This document shows positions 7,754 to 16,450 of a stretch of 64,000 nucleotides of DNA, piece after piece (position 1 is the stretch's first letter; each line of letters begins with the position of its first letter). Location: assembly GCA_030524285.1 (NCBI GenBank), contig JAUNGQ010000004.1, forward strand, positions 24,408-88,407, written 5' to 3'. Source of the stretch: Eubacteriales bacterium. Lineage in GTDB: Bacteria; Bacillota; Clostridia; Oscillospirales; Butyricicoccaceae. Both the position numbers and the translations under genes were made by a program. The notes below the pieces were generated by a model, which was given only the letters and a program-made list of their open reading frames with translations, was not told the DNA's origin and made no database searches.

Positions 7754-8201
7754 ATGTATCGCTTTTGCTCCAGTGCTTCAGTTTTGGTAATTGTGTTTCA
7801 AAAAAAGTGCGCGCCTGTTCCGCAGGCCAGTTCTCACTCGCCATGTGTCCTACAAGAAAATCCGTGAGTTCGTCAAGGCTTGTATAAACAAATTCCCCTT
7901 CGGTATAACACCATTTGCAATACTCCTCATTGAATGCTCCATCAGGCTCTTTACTGATGGAAGTATCATCCAGCGGCATACCACAGCATTGACAAATCAA
8001 TTTACGTGGCGCTCCCAAAAGTGTATTGATCGAAACATCAAATACTTTGGAAAGTATTTTTAATGTTTCCGTATTCGGCGTTGTTTCGCCGGACTCCCAG
8101 CGGGAAACAGCCTGTCTTGTGACAAAAACCTTTTTTGCAAGTTCATCCTGTGTGAATCCCTTTTTCGTGCGTAATTCAAGCAAAATATCTTTTGTCTGCA
8201 T
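7752..8201 (-). CDS. XRE-family regulator with C-terminal zinc-ribbon domain
   Basis: A 149-residue protein with an N-terminal Cro/CI-type helix-turn-helix (about residues 5-58, FTQDELAKKVFVTRQAVSRW). The C-terminal domain has a Cys pair CQCC (about 70) and a second pair CKWC (about 92), matching the putative zinc-ribbon domain often fused to such regulators in Clostridia. Both Cys pairs are intact, so it may bind zinc. GAGGTGATACC precedes the ATG. The target is unknown, and the gene stands alone between two terminators. Confidence 0.8.
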   Translation of the reverse strand: MQTKDILLELRTKKGFTQDELAKKVFVTRQAVSRWESGETTPNTETLKILSKVFDVSINTLLGAPRKLICQCCGMPLDDTSISKEPDGAFNEEYCKWCYTEGEFVYTSLDELTDFLVGHMASENWPAEQARTFFETQLPKLKHWSKSDT

Positions 8202-8291
8202 GGTATCACCTCATATACAGTATGACATGTTTCATCCAGAAAGACAAGCAACTGTCTGTTGCTCTGCCCGACACTGCTATAGAATAAACAA

Positions 8292-8323
8292 GCCCCGAAG
8301 CAGACCGCTTCGGGGCATTTTTT
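8292..8323 (-). terminator. Terminator downstream of RNase J gene
   Basis: GCCCCGAAGC (8292-8301) and GCTTCGGGGC (8307-8316) form a 10-bp GC-rich stem. The minus strand continues TTGTTTATT after the stem. The plus strand has T7, so the element probably acts in both directions. Confidence 0.75.
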
Positions 8324-8343
8324 TCGTTTGTTCGGATAGACAA

Positions 8344-10002
8344 TCAGATTTCCATGATGACCGGGAGGATCATCGGGCTCCGCTTGGTCTTGCGGTACAG
8401 GAATTCCGACAGATCATTTTTAACATTTGCCTTGATCGTCGTCCAATCGCGGATATCATCATCCAGACAACGATCAAGCGCACGCTGAGAAATCCGGCGC
8501 AGCTCTTCCATGAGATCCTCTGCCTCTTTTACATAAATAAAGCCGCGGGATACAATATCCGGTCCGGCAATAACAATGCCACTTTCGCTGTCCAGTGTGA
8601 CAACAACAACAAGCAAACCATCCTCCGACAAATGCTTGCGGTCACGCAGGACGGCTGTTCCGACATCACCAATACCAAAGCCATCTACGAGCACCTTACC
8701 AGACGGAACCGGATTTGCCAGGCGGGCAGATTTTGACGTAATTTCAATCGGCCGTCCAATATCTGCAATAATGACGTGCCGCGGGTCAACACCAGTCTGA
8801 ACTGCCAGCTCGCCATGACGGCGCAGCATACGGTATTCGCCGTGTACCGGGATAAAATATTTCGGCTTGACCAGTGCCAGCATCAGCTTGAGCTCTTCGC
8901 AGCAGGCATGGCCGGATACATGGATAATCGCCTGACGGTCATAGACAACCTCTGCACCCTTTTTGCTCAGTTCATTGATCATCTTGGTGACAGACTTTTC
9001 ATTGCCCGGAATGGCTGATGCAGAAATAATAACCTTGTCACCTGCTGTGATTTCTACCTGCTTATGGCTGGAAAATGCCATGCGGTACAATGCGCTCATT
9101 GCTTCACCCTGAGAGCCGGTGCATACAACAACAACCTTGCTTTTCGGATACCGATTGATCTCGGAAATATCAATCAGGACATTCTTTGGCACGGTAAGAT
9201 AGCCCAGCTCCATGGCAACCTTTGCAATGTTTTCCATGCTGCGTCCACAGATCGCAACCTTTCTGCCATGATGTGCTGCGGCATCTACAACCTGCTGTAC
9301 GCGATAGATATTGGAAGCGAAGGTTGCGATAATAATACGCTGTTCACAGCCCTTAAACTGTGCTTCAAACGTCTTTCCGACTTCCATCTCACTCGGCGTA
9401 TAACCGGAACGCTCTACATTGGTGGAGTCACTCATCAATGCCAGCACACCCTGCCTGCCCAGCTCGCCAAAACGGGTCAGGTCAATCATTTCACCGGAGA
9501 CCGGCGTCGGGTCAATCTTAAAGTCACCGGTATGGATCAGCATACCCATCGGTGTCCGGATTGCCAGCGCAACAGCATCTGCAATGGAATGATTGGTATG
9601 AATCAGTTCAATGTCAAAACAGCCCAGCCGGATATGATCTCCGGCCTTCACACAGTTGATCTTTACCTGCCTGGTCATACGATGCTCCTCAAATTTGGAA
9701 CTGAGGATACCGGCAGCCAACCGGGTACAGTAAACCGGGACATTCAGCTCCTTGAGTACATACGGCAACGCGCCGATATGGTCTTCATGACCATGGGTAA
9801 TGACAATGCCGCGCACCTTATTCTTGTGCCGGCGCAGGTAGGTGATGTCCGGAATGACCAGATCCACGCCCAGAAGCTCATTATCCGGGAACGCCAAACC
9901 ACAGTCAATGACAAAGATGTCCTGTCCATACTCAATAACCGTCATATTTTTGCCGATTTCATTGAGTCCGCCCAACGGTATAATCTTCAGTTTTTCTTTC
10001 AT
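8344..10002 (-). CDS. rnj: Ribonuclease J
   Basis: A 552-residue metallo-beta-lactamase/beta-CASP ribonuclease with 5'-to-3' exonuclease and endonuclease activity, central to mRNA decay and rRNA maturation in Firmicutes. The catalytic zinc motif is THGHEDHIGALPY near residue 73. Further metal ligands include NHSIAD and HTGDFKID, and beta-CASP residues include the late HVSGHACCEELK. Length matches RNase J1/J2. The start follows AAAGGA, but at a long spacing of about 15 nt. The leader is about 245 nt with several small stems, compatible with the post-transcriptional control reported for RNase genes. Confidence 0.95.
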   Translation of the reverse strand: MKEKLKIIPLGGLNEIGKNMTVIEYGQDIFVIDCGLAFPDNELLGVDLVIPDITYLRRHKNKVRGIVITHGHEDHIGALPYVLKELNVPVYCTRLAAGILSSKFEEHRMTRQVKINCVKAGDHIRLGCFDIELIHTNHSIADAVALAIRTPMGMLIHTGDFKIDPTPVSGEMIDLTRFGELGRQGVLALMSDSTNVERSGYTPSEMEVGKTFEAQFKGCEQRIIIATFASNIYRVQQVVDAAAHHGRKVAICGRSMENIAKVAMELGYLTVPKNVLIDISEINRYPKSKVVVVCTGSQGEAMSALYRMAFSSHKQVEITAGDKVIISASAIPGNEKSVTKMINELSKKGAEVVYDRQAIIHVSGHACCEELKLMLALVKPKYFIPVHGEYRMLRRHGELAVQTGVDPRHVIIADIGRPIEITSKSARLANPVPSGKVLVDGFGIGDVGTAVLRDRKHLSEDGLLVVVVTLDSESGIVIAGPDIVSRGFIYVKEAEDLMEELRRISQRALDRCLDDDIRDWTTIKANVKNDLSEFLYRKTKRSPMILPVIMEI

Positions 10003-10247
10003 ATATGCGTATCACTATCCTTTACAAAACGCACGGAAACCGCGTGCATGCCTCTGAATCAGGCATAGCAAAAGAACGCTTTGGAGTATACCAAATACGT
10101 ACCGCCGCACACAGCCGTGCTGATATTATTATTAAAGTTTTGTTATAATCTATCCGAAGCCGTCTCTGGCGGCATTGGAAAACAGCAAAAAATTTCATTT
10201 TCCAGCTTTGCCCCAGTCCACAAAGACGACCAAACGTCAAAAATTTT
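10003..10247 (-). other. Long 5' leader of the RNase J gene
   Basis: From the predicted promoter to the start codon is about 245 nt without a convincing ORF. Small stems are visible, such as ATGCCT/AGGCAT (within about 10049-10067) and GCCG/CGGC near 10160. No known riboswitch was recognised. Confidence 0.35.
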
Positions 10248-10252
10248 TTATT

Positions 10253-10281
10253 AGTATATCATAGTTTTTAACAATTGTACA
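10253..10281 (-). promoter_or_regulatory. Candidate promoter of RNase J gene
   Basis: On the minus strand TGTACA (10276-10281), a 17-bp spacer and TATACT (10253-10258) form a moderate sigma-A match. Confidence 0.45.
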
Positions 10282-10514
10282 CCCATTTAGCGTTTTTCAG
10301 TGCCGCATTCCGCATGAAATTTCACGATTTTTTGCCTGTTTTTTGGACATTATCTGCTACTTTATCCCATTCATCGCGTTTTTCTTCCGCAAAAGACAAA
10401 ACAGCGTAACAAATGTAAAAATGTTCCATAATAAGGTGTTTTCTCTCATCGGAGAGAAACTGTGACTATATCCGCTGTAACCTGTCTGCAATAAAATTGT
10501 AATCTTTTTCTACT

Positions 10515-10564
10515 GCAATCTGCGGTTTGGCAACAGCTCTGTTACCATTGCAGATTGCTTTTTT
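10515..10564 (+). terminator. Long hairpin with T-run in a gene-free region (possible ncRNA terminator)
   Basis: GCAATCTGC (10515-10523) pairs with GCAGATTGC (10550-10558). Inside, GGCAACAG (10529-10536) pairs with CTGTTACC (10539-10546) with one mismatch, and T6 follows. No gene on the plus strand ends just upstream: the nearest upstream plus-strand gene ends at 7691. It could therefore end an unannotated transcript from about 10300-10500. Confidence 0.5.
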
Positions 10565-10660
10565 GATGCTTTTTTTATCTGTTTTATTGCCAAAACCACT
10601 AATTTCTCCCATTATTTCTTGTGCAATGCGCTCGAATTTTGGTTTTTGATGCAGAATTGT

Positions 10661-10689
10661 TTGACAAAATCGGCTCTTTCCTGTATGAT
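10661..10689 (+). promoter_or_regulatory. Promoter of the SH3/3D wall-protein gene
   Basis: TTGACA (10661-10666), a 17-bp spacer and TATGAT (10684-10689) lie about 75 nt before the start codon. Confidence 0.7.
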
Positions 10690-10766
10690 AGGTTACAGAT
10701 CGGTTACACAAACGTAACAAATTGATACCCCGCTGCTTTCGCAGCCCTGTAATAAAGGAGTTACAT

Positions 10767-11594
10767 ATGTTTCAGAAAGTTAGAAAATATCTCACTGTTG
10801 CCGTAACAGGCATCGTGCTTACTGCCAGCCTGACTGCTGGCGCATTCGCCGCAAGCGCTACCGCAAATACAAGTGTCAATGTCCGTTCCGGCGCTGGTAA
10901 CAGCTATGCCGTTGTTACCTGCGTGAGCAAGGGACAGGCTGTCACCGTAAACGGTACCTCCGGCAACTGGAGCAAGGTTACTGCAAATGGCAAGACCGGT
11001 TACATCTATAGCAAGTACCTGTCGAACGGAGGCTCCTCTTCTTCTACTACAACGACTTCTACTGCTCCGGCAACGACAAGTACATCCAGCACAACCGTGT
11101 ATTCCACCCTGTCCCTGAATGTCCGCTCCGGCCCGGGTACCGGCTATGGTATCGTTACCACCATGAGTAAGGGACAGTCTGCTACCAAGATCGGCGTGTC
11201 CGGTAGCTGGTATCAGGTAAAGGTTAACGGCAAGACCGGTTATGTATCCTCCAAATACGTAACCACCTCTAAGCCGTCCACCTCCTCTTCTTCTACAACA
11301 AACAATACCTCTTCTACCGGCAACCAGACCTATATGGGCAACTTCAAGCTGACCTTCTATGCAGGCGACGGCATCACCGCTTCCGGCAGAAGCCCGAAGG
11401 TAAATCACACCATTGCTGCTGATACCTCCGTTCTGCCGATGTACTCTACCGTTTATATTGAAGGCTGGGGAACCTACACCGTTGAGGATCGCGGCGGCGC
11501 AATCAAGGGCAAGCGTATCGACATCTTTGTAGAAAGCAACTCTGTTGCAAACAAATATGGCGTAAAGTACGCAAATGTCTACCTTGTAAAATAA
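10767..11594 (+). CDS. Secreted protein with two SH3b domains and a 3D (cell-wall hydrolase-like) domain
   Basis: A 275-residue exported protein. A signal peptide covers residues 1-29 (KVRKYLTVAVTGIVLTASL, ending AFAA). Two bacterial SH3 domains follow (about 30-85 and 113-165), each with a LNVRSGPGTGYG-like and a GKTGYV/I motif. They are joined by Ser/Thr-rich linkers. The C-terminal 3D domain (about 195-275) carries LTFYAGDGITASG, IAADTSVLPMYSTVYI, VEDRGGAIKGKRIDIF, with the three Asp residues that name the family. Related proteins bind and remodel peptidoglycan. AAAGGAGTTACAT sets the ATG at 10767; the frame is open upstream without a signal peptide. Confidence 0.88.
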   Translation: MFQKVRKYLTVAVTGIVLTASLTAGAFAASATANTSVNVRSGAGNSYAVVTCVSKGQAVTVNGTSGNWSKVTANGKTGYIYSKYLSNGGSSSSTTTTSTAPATTSTSSTTVYSTLSLNVRSGPGTGYGIVTTMSKGQSATKIGVSGSWYQVKVNGKTGYVSSKYVTTSKPSTSSSSTTNNTSSTGNQTYMGNFKLTFYAGDGITASGRSPKVNHTIAADTSVLPMYSTVYIEGWGTYTVEDRGGAIKGKRIDIFVESNSVANKYGVKYANVYLVK

Positions 11595-11608
11595 CATAAA
11601 AAGATCAA

Positions 11609-11639
11609 ACCGGCATGGAAAAATCCATGCCGGTTTTTT
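11609..11639 (+). terminator. Terminator after SH3/3D gene
   Basis: ACCGGCATGGA (11609-11619) pairs with TCCATGCCGGT (11624-11634), followed by T6. It lies between convergent genes. Confidence 0.9.
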
Positions 11640-11660
11640 GTGTAAAAACTTTTGTACCGA

Positions 11661-12005
11661 TTACTTCACAACCACTGCAAGGAAGGTTGCCGGACGGTCC
11701 GAAACGTTTTTTGTGTAATGCGAGGCGCCATCGCCGCAGATCCAAGCGTCTCCCGGCTTGACAATATGCTCCTCGCCGCCGTCCTGAATCAACAGCTCGC
11801 CATCCAGTAGCCAGCAGAATTCCGCATCCGGCATATGGGAATGCGCACCGATGGTACATCCCGGGTTCAGCGTCAGCTTTGCACACATCTTGAACTTACC
11901 GCAGGAATCCTCCGGCGCAATCAGCGTCTGCCGGATAATCTCCCCTTCACCGCCGCGCAGCCGTTCCACACTGTCAATTTTCTGTTCCTTTGCTCGATTT
12001 AACAT
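11661..12005 (-). CDS. Small cupin-domain protein
   Basis: A 114-residue single-cupin protein. The cupin motif 1 region is GAHSHMPDAEFCWLLDGE (about residue 55), in which the His-x-His and Glu positions are candidate metal ligands. Motif 2 is KPGDAWICGDGASHYTKN (about 83). The function is unknown; such proteins bind metals or small molecules, or act as isomerases. The ATG at 12014 overlaps the TGA of the Smr gene. The ATG at 12005 has a better spacing from AAAGGA and is preferred, but 12014 remains possible. It is the last gene of a three-gene operon. Confidence 0.75.
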   Translation of the reverse strand: MLNRAKEQKIDSVERLRGGEGEIIRQTLIAPEDSCGKFKMCAKLTLNPGCTIGAHSHMPDAEFCWLLDGELLIQDGGEEHIVKPGDAWICGDGASHYTKNVSDRPATFLAVVVK

Positions 12006-12010
12006 CTTTT

Positions 12011-12373
12011 TCATCCTTTCGTGTCCTTTAGCACAACAACTGTAATACCGTTGTTATACCGGTCAATATCATGATCCTTCCGGAAGGCTGGGCATATCCG
12101 CAGCAGCCTTCTTGTATCTTCCTCAAATATCGTCAGCTTTTCACCCGGAACAAAAAATTGAATCTGTCCGCGTTTCTGATACTCCGGCAGCTCCCTCCGC
12201 ACGGCAACACGGATTTTTCCTCCGTTTCCCGTAGAACCAAAGCCATGGATGATTTTCAGCACACAAATGCCCTGCCTCTTTGCAAGCCGCAGCTCCAGCT
12301 GCATCCTGGCAAGCGCCTGCTGTACGGTTGGTTTGTCATCCTCCAGATTGATCTGACGTATTTGCTGTCCCAT
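12011..12373 (-). CDS. Stand-alone Smr-domain protein
   Basis: A 120-residue protein built around a Small MutS-Related domain, with IKIIHGFGSTGNGGKIR-like loop residues (HGFGSTGNGGKIR near residue 46). Smr domains of MutS2 and small stand-alone proteins can nick DNA or cleave RNA, so a nuclease role is possible. ATG 12373 follows AAAGGAAG. The longer upstream frame overlaps the peptidase gene and has no domain similarity. The gene starts 1 nt after the peptidase stop and is overlapped by the cupin gene start. Confidence 0.75.
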   Translation of the reverse strand: MGQQIRQINLEDDKPTVQQALARMQLELRLAKRQGICVLKIIHGFGSTGNGGKIRVAVRRELPEYQKRGQIQFFVPGEKLTIFEEDTRRLLRICPAFRKDHDIDRYNNGITVVVLKDTKG

Positions 12374-12374
12374 A

Positions 12375-13097
12375 TTACTGATGTACTTCCTTTCCTCCCT
12401 GCATTGCCAGAAATGCGGCAAACAGCGGCCCCATATCGGTATCCGTATCCCGGCATATGCCGTCCACCATACGTTCCGGATGCCATTGTACCGCCATGAC
12501 CGGCAGACTGTCGTGTTCAATCGCTTCAATGACACCATCTGCATCACTGACTGCGGTAACATGCAGTCCCGCACCCAGCGTGCGGATTGCCTGATGATGA
12601 TAGCTGTTTACCGGCAGCTTTTCTCCCAACAGGGAACGCAGCCTCCCCTGTTCCGATGTGACAATGGTATGGATGGTGTTATCGTGTACATGTGCTGTCC
12701 CCAGATGCCGGAACAGCGTCCCGCCAAAAAACACGTCAATGACCTGAATGCCACGGCAGATGCCAAGTACAGGTTTCTTCCTTGCACAAAATTGCTGTAA
12801 AAGCTCCCATTCCCGTTCATCCCGTTGTAGATCCACGCTGGTATCCAGTCCGGTCATATGCTTTCCATAATAGGATGGATGAATATCGCCACCACCGGAC
12901 AGTACCAGTGCATCACACGTCTCTGCAAGCTGCTCCGCGCTGCCATAGCCGCCGTCATACACAGCAATGCTGCCAAAACCCGCCAGACATCGTGCATACA
13001 GCTCACTTTGCGCAATCTGTCTGCTGCGGATTCCGGAAATTGTTCCGGCTGATACCAGTATAACAGTATTTGCCGTATTTTTCACCTCCTGCATCAT
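12375..13097 (-). CDS. Class I glutamine-amidotransferase-like peptidase C26 (gamma-glutamyl hydrolase family)
   Basis: A protein of up to 240 residues. The nucleophile elbow is LGICRGIQVIDVFFGG (Cys near residue 112), and the catalytic His-Glu lies in VQWHPERM (about 216). SGGGDIHPSYYG near residue 66 is typical of PuuD/gamma-glutamyl-GABA hydrolases, which cleave gamma-glutamyl amides. The start is uncertain: both ATGs at 13097 and 13094 lack an upstream site, while a strong AGGAGG lies within the first codons. The true start could be slightly downstream at a non-ATG codon. It heads an operon with the Smr and cupin genes. Confidence 0.8.
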   Translation of the reverse strand: MMQEVKNTANTVILVSAGTISGIRSRQIAQSELYARCLAGFGSIAVYDGGYGSAEQLAETCDALVLSGGGDIHPSYYGKHMTGLDTSVDLQRDEREWELLQQFCARKKPVLGICRGIQVIDVFFGGTLFRHLGTAHVHDNTIHTIVTSEQGRLRSLLGEKLPVNSYHHQAIRTLGAGLHVTAVSDADGVIEAIEHDSLPVMAVQWHPERMVDGICRDTDTDMGPLFAAFLAMQGGKEVHQ

Positions 13098-13198
13098 AAA
13101 TTATTAAAAAGATATCGTTATTAGGATGCCATGAATCGTTTGCGAGCGCACACGAATTCAGGAATGTATCAAAAATTTTCCGTTAGGCTGGTGAGATT

Positions 13199-14167
13199 AT
13201 GGCACAATTTTCTGTTTTAGCTCTCGTAGGGGCAATTGCTTTATTCCTGTTCGGTATGGAGCTGCTGCGTGGCGGCTTATGCCGCCTGTCGCAAAAGCGA
13301 TTGCAACCGCTATTGATGCAGGCGACAAAATCCATCTGGCAGTCTGTCCTTTTGGGCGCCGCCGTCACAGCATTTATTCAAAGCTCGTCCGCTGTCACGA
13401 TTATCATTGTAGGCCTTGTTGCAGGCCGTGTCATCGCACTGGAACAGGCAGCAGGGCTGATTGCCGGCGCCAATCTCGGTACATGTACCACAGCGTTCCT
13501 TGTCCACTTTGGATTATGCACCGAAGAACCGGCATTGTTTCAGGGCATTCATCCGGTGCTTTTGTTATGCGTGCTGCTTCCGCTGCTGTTATATCGGCGC
13601 TGTCCGCCGCTGCTATCGGTCTGCGCAGGTTTGGTAGCGCTTCTGGCAGGCATGGCACGGATGCAGGACGCGCTTGCACCGCTCACCGGCACGCCGCAGC
13701 TCGCCGCTCTGTTATCCACATGGGACTCCCCCATCTCCGGCCTTCTTGCCGGAACAGCCGTGACTGCGATTCTGCAAAGCTCCTCGGCCTGTATTGCCAT
13801 GCTGCAAACGCTTTCCGGCTCCGGTATGCTTTCCATCGGCTGTGTTTTGCCGGTCATCCTCGGGCAAAATATCGGCACCTGTGTCACTGCGCTGCTTGCC
13901 GCTGTCCATGCCGGACGAGAAGCGCGTCAGGCTGCATGGCTGCATCTGTTGTTTAATCTTCTTGGAGCGGTAGTTGTTCTGCCTATGCGTCAAGTATGTT
14001 GCCTGCTTTTTCCTTATGTCATGGCGCAGCCCGCCGACAGCCTTACTATTGCATGGCTGCACTTATTGTGCAATCTTGCCGCTGTTGCCGTGTTTGTACC
14101 ACTGTACAGTCATAGATGGAAACGAAAAGGCTCCCGCCAGAGCAGGAGCCAGATCAACAGCATTTAA
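13199..14167 (+). CDS. Na/Pi-cotransporter-II-like membrane protein
   Basis: A 322-residue polytopic membrane protein of the Na+/phosphate cotransporter family. It has two inverted repeats, each with the hallmark QSSSA motif (TAFIQSSSAVT near residue 59 and TAILQSSSACI near 185). Each repeat also has a GANLGTC or GQNIGTC motif. About eight to nine hydrophobic segments fill the protein. Many bacterial relatives carry a C-terminal PhoU-like domain, and this one ends after the membrane part. Transport of sodium with phosphate is the family role; the actual substrate is not proven. The stop codon overlaps that of the convergent downstream gene. Confidence 0.85.
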   Translation: MAQFSVLALVGAIALFLFGMELLRGGLCRLSQKRLQPLLMQATKSIWQSVLLGAAVTAFIQSSSAVTIIIVGLVAGRVIALEQAAGLIAGANLGTCTTAFLVHFGLCTEEPALFQGIHPVLLLCVLLPLLLYRRCPPLLSVCAGLVALLAGMARMQDALAPLTGTPQLAALLSTWDSPISGLLAGTAVTAILQSSSACIAMLQTLSGSGMLSIGCVLPVILGQNIGTCVTALLAAVHAGREARQAAWLHLLFNLLGAVVVLPMRQVCCLLFPYVMAQPADSLTIAWLHLLCNLAAVAVFVPLYSHRWKRKGSRQSRSQINSI

Positions 14168-15456
14168 TTTTCCGTGACAATCCATGCGTTTGGAATATGT
14201 CGTCCCTTATCCGGTGTCACTGCAGAAGATCGCGTGATATTACGTCCGCGGTAATACATGACCGAAGACGATCCGCCGTCCAGATTGCACGCCTGATATG
14301 CGCCGTATTGGTACAGGATATCAGTCAAATCACCCAGCGTAATACCAACCGAATAGCCGGGCTGTCTACCGTCCACAACTGCCATGAGCATCTGTCCGCT
14401 GGCAGTCTGTCCGATGACGGAACGCGGCTGCAAGCCCCAGCCAGAAGAACCGCTGATGAGCTGCTCCCCATTGACAACAAGCGCAGGACTGAACTGCATT
14501 GCATCCCGCGTCCCGCTCAATAGCGTATTGGATATATTCAAACGGTTGGCAGTATCCATACCAATCACCTTCATGGTTTCATCCATTGTGGTACGATGCG
14601 GAACACTGTCGGACAAAATAATTCCCATCGCCTCGCCACCGTTTCCGGCGCCCTCCGGGTCAGCAAAGCCGCTTGCATTGATACCCAGCGCCGCAGCATT
14701 TTGCTTACAAATTTCCTTCAGATAGCTTCCGGAGCTGCCCAGTGAATTGGAAACCGCAAGCTTTACCTGTGCAGGATTTTTCACGATTGCCATACGTCCG
14801 CAATATCCGTCACCCCTGAGTGCGACAATAACAATGCCATTGCGCGTATCAATTGCACAAACCGGATCGCCATAAATGGTAGTAATTCCCGTCTCATCTG
14901 CGTTATAATCTGCCGCATCTATCAGCAGATAACCATCTTCATCCAGAACATCACTGCGTTTGTGCTGCTCCATATAGTTTTCAAAGGAATCCTGATCAAT
15001 TTCCGCATATACCTCGAAAAACTGCCCTTTGATGGCATCCCATGTATCCATCGCTTGCTCCGGTGACGTGAACGTATCCCCGGTATCCCAATCACTGTTA
15101 TACTCCTCCTGCTGGAACTCTATGGTCCTTCTGCCATTCATGACATCATCAATCACAGACTGTGGCAGGAACATGGTTGCCAACCACTGATGATTCATGG
15201 TGCCCATCGCTGTTTCAATGTAAATGGTACGCCACTTTTCTATAAAATGAATATGTGAGAACACCAGCACACAATACAATGCGACAGCCGCCGTCAGCGC
15301 CACAACAATACGGCTCAGGCGGCGTGCCCGATTTTCCCGTCTTTTCTGTGCGCGGTGTGCTGCTTTGAGTTGCCTTCTTGCTTTTTTCGGGTCTTCAACC
15401 TGTTCCTCTTCCAGCACAACCCATTCAGAAGAAGGATTCTCCTTCTTGTCGCTCAC
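14164..15456 (-). CDS. Membrane-anchored phosphodiester glycosidase-domain protein (NAGPA/DUF2233)
   Basis: A 430-residue protein. A charged cytoplasmic N-terminus (1-45, Lys/Arg-rich) is followed by one transmembrane segment (about 48-70, IVVALTAAVALYCVLVF). The extracellular region ends in the NAGPA domain, with ALGINASGF, SPALVVNGE, PRSVIGQT, VVDGR and the signature CNLDGGSSSVMYY near residue 390. Family members remove terminal phosphodiester-linked sugars, and many are predicted to act on wall or exopolysaccharides. The start is GTG 15456 behind GAGGTGA. TTAA at 14164-14167 provides stop codons for both this gene and its convergent neighbour. Confidence 0.85.
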   Translation of the reverse strand: MSDKKENPSSEWVVLEEEQVEDPKKARRQLKAAHRAQKRRENRARRLSRIVVALTAAVALYCVLVFSHIHFIEKWRTIYIETAMGTMNHQWLATMFLPQSVIDDVMNGRRTIEFQQEEYNSDWDTGDTFTSPEQAMDTWDAIKGQFFEVYAEIDQDSFENYMEQHKRSDVLDEDGYLLIDAADYNADETGITTIYGDPVCAIDTRNGIVIVALRGDGYCGRMAIVKNPAQVKLAVSNSLGSSGSYLKEICKQNAAALGINASGFADPEGAGNGGEAMGIILSDSVPHRTTMDETMKVIGMDTANRLNISNTLLSGTRDAMQFSPALVVNGEQLISGSSGWGLQPRSVIGQTASGQMLMAVVDGRQPGYSVGITLGDLTDILYQYGAYQACNLDGGSSSVMYYRGRNITRSSAVTPDKGRHIPNAWIVTEN

Positions 15457-15605
15457 AAGCTCACCTCAATCCCTTATAAAAGATACGTTCGTATTATATC
15501 ACAGTTTTTCGCACCAGCCTACAGAAAAACCGACTTCATATTATGTTTTTCTTGTGTAATTCTTCCCATCATGATAAAATATCGAAAAAAACAGGAGATT
15601 ATGGC

Positions 15606-16409
15606 ATGGAATTGATACAGTTTGACGGTGCGTTCTTCTCCGCACAGCAAACCTTTACCTGTGGGCAGTGCTTCCGGTGGATGCCGCAGGCGGATGGCAG
15701 TTATATCGGCATTGTCCGCGGCATACCGGCGCGGGTATGGGATACAAACGGAAAGCTCTACATCCAAAGCACCGGTCCGGCTGCGCTGTGGCGGGAATAT
15801 TTTGATTGCGACACCGATTACACGGCCATCCGCCAAAGCTTTTCTGTGGATGCTTTTACCAAAAGTGCAGCAGAATTTGGTAAAGGCATCCGTATTGTCA
15901 GACAAGAACCATGGGAAGCGCTGTGTACGTTTATCGTTTCCCAGTGCAATAATATCCCGCGTATTACCGGTATTATCCAGCGGCTATGCGAACAGCTTGG
16001 TACACCAGTTTCGTTCGAGGGGCAGACCCTGTACGCCTTCCCCGATGCAGAACAGCTTGCCCGTCTGACACCGGAGGAGCTGTCGGGGCTGCGTGCGGGC
16101 TATCGGACTCCCTATCTGATTTCCGCCGCACAGGCTGTACAATCCGGCACACTGGATTTTGATGCCCTGCATCAGCTGTCTACGGAAGATGCCCGAAAGG
16201 AAATTATGAAGCTTCGCGGCGTTGGCAGGAAGGTTGCAGACTGCTTCTTATTGTTCGGCCTGCACAAGCTCGACGCCTTTCCGGTGGACACATGGATGAA
16301 AAAAGCCGCCGCATATTACAGCGGCGACATGAAACGCTTTATCAACAGCCCCTATGCGGGCATATATCAGCAGTATTTCTTTTTCTACACCAGAGAGCAT
16401 TATCAATGA
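15606..16409 (+). CDS. ogg: 8-oxoguanine DNA glycosylase-like base-excision repair enzyme (OGG/AlkA family)
   Basis: A 267-residue HhH-GPD glycosylase. The N-terminal beta domain includes FTCGQCFRWMPQADGSY, typical of clostridial OGG1-like enzymes. The helix-hairpin-helix KLRGVGRKVADCFLLFG (about residue 205) contains the catalytic Lys, and FPVDTWMKKA carries the catalytic Asp. Bifunctional members excise 8-oxoguanine and nick the abasic site. ATG 15606 is chosen because AGGAGATTATGGC precedes it. The C-terminus is compact. Confidence 0.88.
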   Translation: MELIQFDGAFFSAQQTFTCGQCFRWMPQADGSYIGIVRGIPARVWDTNGKLYIQSTGPAALWREYFDCDTDYTAIRQSFSVDAFTKSAAEFGKGIRIVRQEPWEALCTFIVSQCNNIPRITGIIQRLCEQLGTPVSFEGQTLYAFPDAEQLARLTPEELSGLRAGYRTPYLISAAQAVQSGTLDFDALHQLSTEDARKEIMKLRGVGRKVADCFLLFGLHKLDAFPVDTWMKKAAAYYSGDMKRFINSPYAGIYQQYFFFYTREHYQ

Positions 16410-16450
16410 GCTTAGCCCCATAGAAATCAATTTTAGAAAATAGTGTGTCA

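Noticed and set aside
10022-10240. 72-codon minus-strand ORF in the rnj leader
   Set aside because: Composition is not coding-like and it falls in the untranslated leader with small stems.
10466-10720. 84-codon minus-strand ORF between rnj and the SH3/3D gene
   Set aside because: It covers a terminator-like hairpin and the promoter of the next gene, lacks a ribosome-binding site and resembles no family.
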